Assembly: GCA_052034585.1 (NCBI GenBank)
Contig: JBPOIJ010000057.1
Coordinates: forward strand, 186,001 to 250,000
Reading direction: 5' to 3'
Source: Xiheimicrobium sp052034585
Lineage (GTDB): Bacteria; Myxococcota; Myxococcia; Myxococcales; Myxococcaceae
DNA: 64,000 nucleotides
Shown: positions 61,310-64,000 of the stretch, one piece after another
Layout: each line of letters begins with the position of its first letter
Numbering within the stretch: position 1 is the first letter of the stretch
Program-made: the position numbers and the translations under genes
The notes under the pieces: generated by a model
Databases searched by the model: none
What the model was told of the DNA's origin: nothing
What the model saw: only the letters and a program-made list of their open reading frames with translations

Positions 61310-62800
61310 GTGTCCTCGGCCGAGCTGCCTTCGTCGCTGACTCCACCTCCACCGCCCTCGACGGTGACGATCGAGGACGAGGGGGTGCTGGCGAGAGTGG
61401 CGGCGCGCTTCACCGCGTGGGCCGAGCGGTGGATTCCCGACGCCTTCGTCTTCGCGCTCGTCGCGACGGTGCTCGTGGTGGTGGCGGCCTTCGTGGTGCT
61501 GAACGGGAAGAAGTCGGCGGGCGACGCGGCGCTCGAGGTGGTGCGGTTGTGGGGCGCCGGCTTCTGGGAGCTGCTGCCCTTCACCCTCCAGATGGCGCTG
61601 GTGATCATCACTGGCTACGTGGTGGCGACGACGCGGCCGGTGTACCGGCTGATCTCCGCGCTCGCCTCGGTGCCGAAGACGGCGCGCGGCGCGGTGGCGT
61701 GGGTCACCTTCTTCGCGATGGCATCGTCGTGGCTCAACTGGGGCTTCTCGCTGATCTTCTCGGCGATGCTCGCGCGCGAAGTGGCGCGGCGAATGGAGCG
61801 CGTCGACTACCGGGCGCTCTGCGCGAGCGCCTTCCTCGGCCTGGGCAGCATCTGGGCGCAAGGGCTCTCGGGCTCGGCGGCCTTGCAGATGGCCACGCCG
61901 TCGTCGTTGCAGCCGGAGATTCGAACCATCGTGGCCGGAGGTGGCCTGATCACCGACGGGATCATTCCACTCAGTCACACCATCTTTCTCTGGCAGAGCC
62001 TGGTCTCGGTGCTGGTGGAGATCGTCGTCATCACCCTGCTGATGTTCTTCGCGGCCCCGACCGAAGCGAAGGCGCGGTCGGCGAAGGCGCTGGGCATCGA
62101 CCTGGGAACCTCTCCGCTCGAGACCGAAGCACCGACCTCGCGAGGCACGCCGGGCGAGTGGCTCGAGCACCAGCCGTACCTGAGCATCGCGTTCGTGCTG
62201 CTGGCCGGCGCGTACCTGGTCGCGACGTTCGCGAAGGCGACCGAGCCGCTCAACGCGCTCAACCTGAACACGTTGAACCTCTCGTTCCTCACCGTCGGGG
62301 TCGCGCTCCATGGCACGCCGGCTCGGTTGATGCGCGCGGTGAAGGAGGCGACGCCGGGCGTCTGGGGCGTGCTGCTGCAGTTTCCGCTCTACGCGGGCAT
62401 CGCGGCGCTCATCGTGAAGACGCAGCTCAACGAGCACATCGCGGCGTGGTTCGTGAGCATCTCGACGCCGACGACGTTCCCCGCGGTCATCGCCTCGTAC
62501 TCGGCGCTCCTCGGCGTCTTCGTGCCGAGCGGCGGGTCGAAGTGGGTCATCGAAGCGCCCTACGTGATGCAGGCCGCGCACGACCTGAAGGTGCACCTCG
62601 GGTGGATGGTGGCGGTCTACGACCTGGGTGAGGCGCTCGCGAACCTGCTCCAGCCGTTCTGGATGTTGCCGGTGCTGGGGCTGTTCGGACTCAAGGCGCG
62701 CGACGTGATGGGCTACACGTTCCTCGTCTTCCTCGTGCTCGCGCCGCTGGTGTTGGTGCTGGTGACGGTGCTCGGCAGCACGCTGTCGTATCCGCTCTGA
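61310..62800 (+). CDS. atoE: Short-chain fatty acid transporter, AtoE family
   Basis: The protein has 496 residues after a GTG start. Around ten or more hydrophobic helices are visible. Conserved AtoE segments are WGAGFWELLPFTLQMALVIITGY, ASSWLNWGFSLIFSAMLAREVARR, HTIFLWQSLVSV and GVFVPSGGSKWVIEAPYVMQAA. The E. coli protein imports short-chain fatty acids (acetoacetate, butyrate). No ato degradation genes lie beside it here. The N-terminal Pro-rich tail (SSLTPPPPPSTV) is an addition, probably cytosolic. Confidence 0.94.
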   Translation: MSSAELPSSLTPPPPPSTVTIEDEGVLARVAARFTAWAERWIPDAFVFALVATVLVVVAAFVVLNGKKSAGDAALEVVRLWGAGFWELLPFTLQMALVIITGYVVATTRPVYRLISALASVPKTARGAVAWVTFFAMASSWLNWGFSLIFSAMLAREVARRMERVDYRALCASAFLGLGSIWAQGLSGSAALQMATPSSLQPEIRTIVAGGGLITDGIIPLSHTIFLWQSLVSVLVEIVVITLLMFFAAPTEAKARSAKALGIDLGTSPLETEAPTSRGTPGEWLEHQPYLSIAFVLLAGAYLVATFAKATEPLNALNLNTLNLSFLTVGVALHGTPARLMRAVKEATPGVWGVLLQFPLYAGIAALIVKTQLNEHIAAWFVSISTPTTFPAVIASYSALLGVFVPSGGSKWVIEAPYVMQAAHDLKVHLGWMVAVYDLGEALANLLQPFWMLPVLGLFGLKARDVMGYTFLVFLVLAPLVLVLVTVLGSTLSYPL

Positions 62801-62825
62801 TCAGGTGCAGCCTTCGCCGCGATCG

Positions 62826-63665
62826 TCAGGCGATCGTGACGACGCCCTGCGAGATGGCGACGACGTGCGCCCGCAGGAGGTGACCGACGAGCTCTCTGAC
62901 CGGCAGACCCGGAAGCGCGTGGATGAGTTCGTCGAGTGTCTTCGAGCCAGAGCGCCGAACCTCGGCCAACACGTCGTCGCTCGCCGGTCGTTCGCCGCGC
63001 GCGTCCTTGAGGTGCAGACGGAGGTGTGGCGGCGCCGACGCGTCGATGGAGAACGTCACTCCAAGCGGCTCGGTGGCTCCTGGAGTTCGAGGTGCCGGGC
63101 CGGGAGCGTCTCTGATGGGCTCGGGGTTCGGGTCGACGCTCGGCGGGTTCCGAATTCCGCCCGGCCGGGGATCGACGGCCACCCATCCCATTCGATCGAG
63201 CGCGATCCGTGCATCGCCGTCGGCGCCGCGCCAGGTCAGCACTTCATTGGTTCGCACGCGCGTCTCGGGGGAATCGGAGAAGTCGATGGCGTCGCCTCGA
63301 AGGAGCACCGAGTCCGGTGAGGTCGAAAGTCGGCCGTCACCGAAGACCTCTCCGACGAGCGGCGCGGCGGGGTCGACGTGCTGACGAACGAACTGATTGA
63401 GGAACCGCGCAGCCTCGGAGGTCGGACGGCTCACCGCATCGATGACCACCGGCACTGGGCCCGTCGCCGTCTCGACTCGTTGACGAGAGGGTTCGGTCAT
63501 CGAGTCGAGCAGCCTCAACCGGTTGGCTCGCTCGTGGGCCGGGAGCGCCTCGACTTCCTGCGCAAGCTGCTTGGCGGCGTCGACGTCGAAGGTCGGCGCA
63601 CCCTTCGCGACGCGAAACAGCAGCTGCGCCGCCCATCGTTCTTCAGGAGAGGTGCGAATGCCCAT
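62826..63665 (-). CDS. Hypothetical protein
   Basis: The protein has 279 residues. An N-terminal helical part (DAAKQLAQEVEALPAHERANRL), a middle region with Gly/Pro-rich turns (RPGGIRNPPSVDPNPEP, then PAPRTPG) and a C-terminal segment (LDELIHALPGLPVRELVGHLL) that could be a small winged-helix-like fold. No signal peptide. The family was not recognised. A GTGC-TACCCA element 7 bases before the ATG suggests it is first in its transcript. It converges on the atoE gene. Confidence 0.65.
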   Translation of the reverse strand: MGIRTSPEERWAAQLLFRVAKGAPTFDVDAAKQLAQEVEALPAHERANRLRLLDSMTEPSRQRVETATGPVPVVIDAVSRPTSEAARFLNQFVRQHVDPAAPLVGEVFGDGRLSTSPDSVLLRGDAIDFSDSPETRVRTNEVLTWRGADGDARIALDRMGWVAVDPRPGGIRNPPSVDPNPEPIRDAPGPAPRTPGATEPLGVTFSIDASAPPHLRLHLKDARGERPASDDVLAEVRRSGSKTLDELIHALPGLPVRELVGHLLRAHVVAISQGVVTIA

Positions 63666-63672
63666 GAGTCGA

Positions 63673-63678
63673 TGGGTA
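63673..63678 (-). promoter_or_regulatory. Candidate extended -10 for the gene at 62826-63665
   Basis: GAGTGC-TACCCA ends 7 bases before the ATG at 63665, without a ribosome binding site. Confidence 0.35.
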
Positions 63679-63772
63679 GCACTCGGACGCTCGACCGTCG
63701 AGTCTCGCCAGCGGACGGCGCGGTGGCGACGAGGACGAGAGCACGGCCGAGACGTCTCTGATCATCAGCCAC

Positions 63773-64000
63773 TCACGGCGGGCTCGGGCGGCGTGCAAAC
63801 CGATCGGGGGCGGGACGATCGCACTCGGCACGTGATGGACTTCGTCGGCACGACTCGGTGAGCAGGACGACCTCGGTCCGGTGGACGCCAGCGCGATGCC
63901 CGGCGATGGGTTGGTTCGAATCCCATTGCAGGAGCACGCGAGTCCCGTCGGGTGACGACGAGAGCTGGGGCGAGCCAGCGCGCGAACCGAGGAAGCCCTG
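63773..64000 (-). CDS. C-terminal fragment of a gene entering from the right edge, possibly beta-propeller
   Basis: The leftward frame is open from the window edge for 75 residues and ends in TGA. It includes SPQLSSSPDGTRVLLQWDSN, a typical beta-propeller blade (S-x-D-G-x-x-v-l-x-x-W), then becomes Arg/Pro-rich before the stop. The gene start lies outside. Only the blade-like segment supports the call; the basic tail may mean that the true coding frame differs near the end. Confidence 0.4.
   Translation of the reverse strand, partial: QGFLGSRAGSPQLSSSPDGTRVLLQWDSNQPIAGHRAGVHRTEVVLLTESCRRSPSRAECDRPAPDRFARRPSPP

Noticed and set aside
63906..63930. GGTTCGAATCCC, resembling a tRNA T-arm
   Set aside because: Only two base pairs of the stem can form, and no acceptor, D or anticodon arms are present. 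The sequence lies in a beta-propeller-like coding frame.

Overview
The window is about 64 kb of very GC-rich, densely coded chromosome from a member of the Myxococcota (Myxococcales-like). The evidence is protein content: two proteins with the Cys-rich, hydrophobic, Arg-rich MYXO-CTERM tail, a TIGR02265 (DUF2378) protein, lipoproteins with Asp/Ala/Gly linkers, two Hanks-type Ser/Thr kinases, sensor kinases and an MglA-like small GTPase. I found no rRNA, tRNA, CRISPR, prophage or insertion sequence. No gene-free stretch exceeds 300 bases.

Layout. 1-5.7 kb: a partial unknown gene, then three leftward genes for exported proteins (CxxCH lipoprotein, MYXO-CTERM protein, PhoD-like phosphatase). 5.8-16.6 kb: signalling genes (Ser/Thr kinase, MglA-like GTPase plus PocR-type histidine kinase, GNAT acetyltransferase, zinc-ribbon Ser/Thr kinase), a possible zincin, a pterin dehydratase, argG and a YwqK/MORN lipoprotein. 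16.8-20.2 kb: a 1142-residue repeat protein with a MYXO-CTERM tail. 20.3-34.9 kb: a nucleobase-catabolism locus. 35-45 kb: exported lipoproteins and proteases, including a 1291-residue M48-type protein, and a tandem repeat of a gene end. 45.2-52.6 kb: Flp-type pilin, DNA polymerase II, SohB peptidase, POT peptide transporter, an endonuclease/phosphatase-fold protein and a HAD phosphatase. 52.7-64 kb: a PAP2/desaturase fusion, a lipoprotein with a histidine-phosphatase-like domain, a hybrid histidine kinase, a queuosine-precursor transporter, a TIGR02265-Hsp70 operon, an AtoE transporter and two unknowns.

The most coherent system is the 20.3-34.9 kb locus. It encodes a molybdenum hydroxylase of the selenium-dependent xanthine dehydrogenase type without an FAD subunit, SsnA amidohydrolase, a short YgfK-like iron-sulfur oxidoreductase, two fold-type II PLP enzymes, XdhC and MocA-type cofactor proteins, an M20 carbamoyl-amidohydrolase (HyuC-like), a beta-ureidopropionase-like nitrilase and an outer-membrane beta barrel. 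SsnA, YgfK and this hydroxylase type are known from anaerobic purine/urate breakdown loci of gut bacteria. Here the HyuC and nitrilase pair may replace the transcarbamoylase/carbamate kinase steps. A toxin-antitoxin pair and a frameshifted small gene sit inside the locus. A perfect 12-bp palindrome lies between its divergent halves.

A second pattern concerns gene starts. About 15 starts that are not translationally coupled lack a ribosome binding site and instead have a TAnnnn hexamer, often as TGC-TA, 6-9 bases before the start codon. This suggests leaderless or nearly leaderless transcripts, and it was used to choose the starts of the PhoD-like and YhhQ-like genes.
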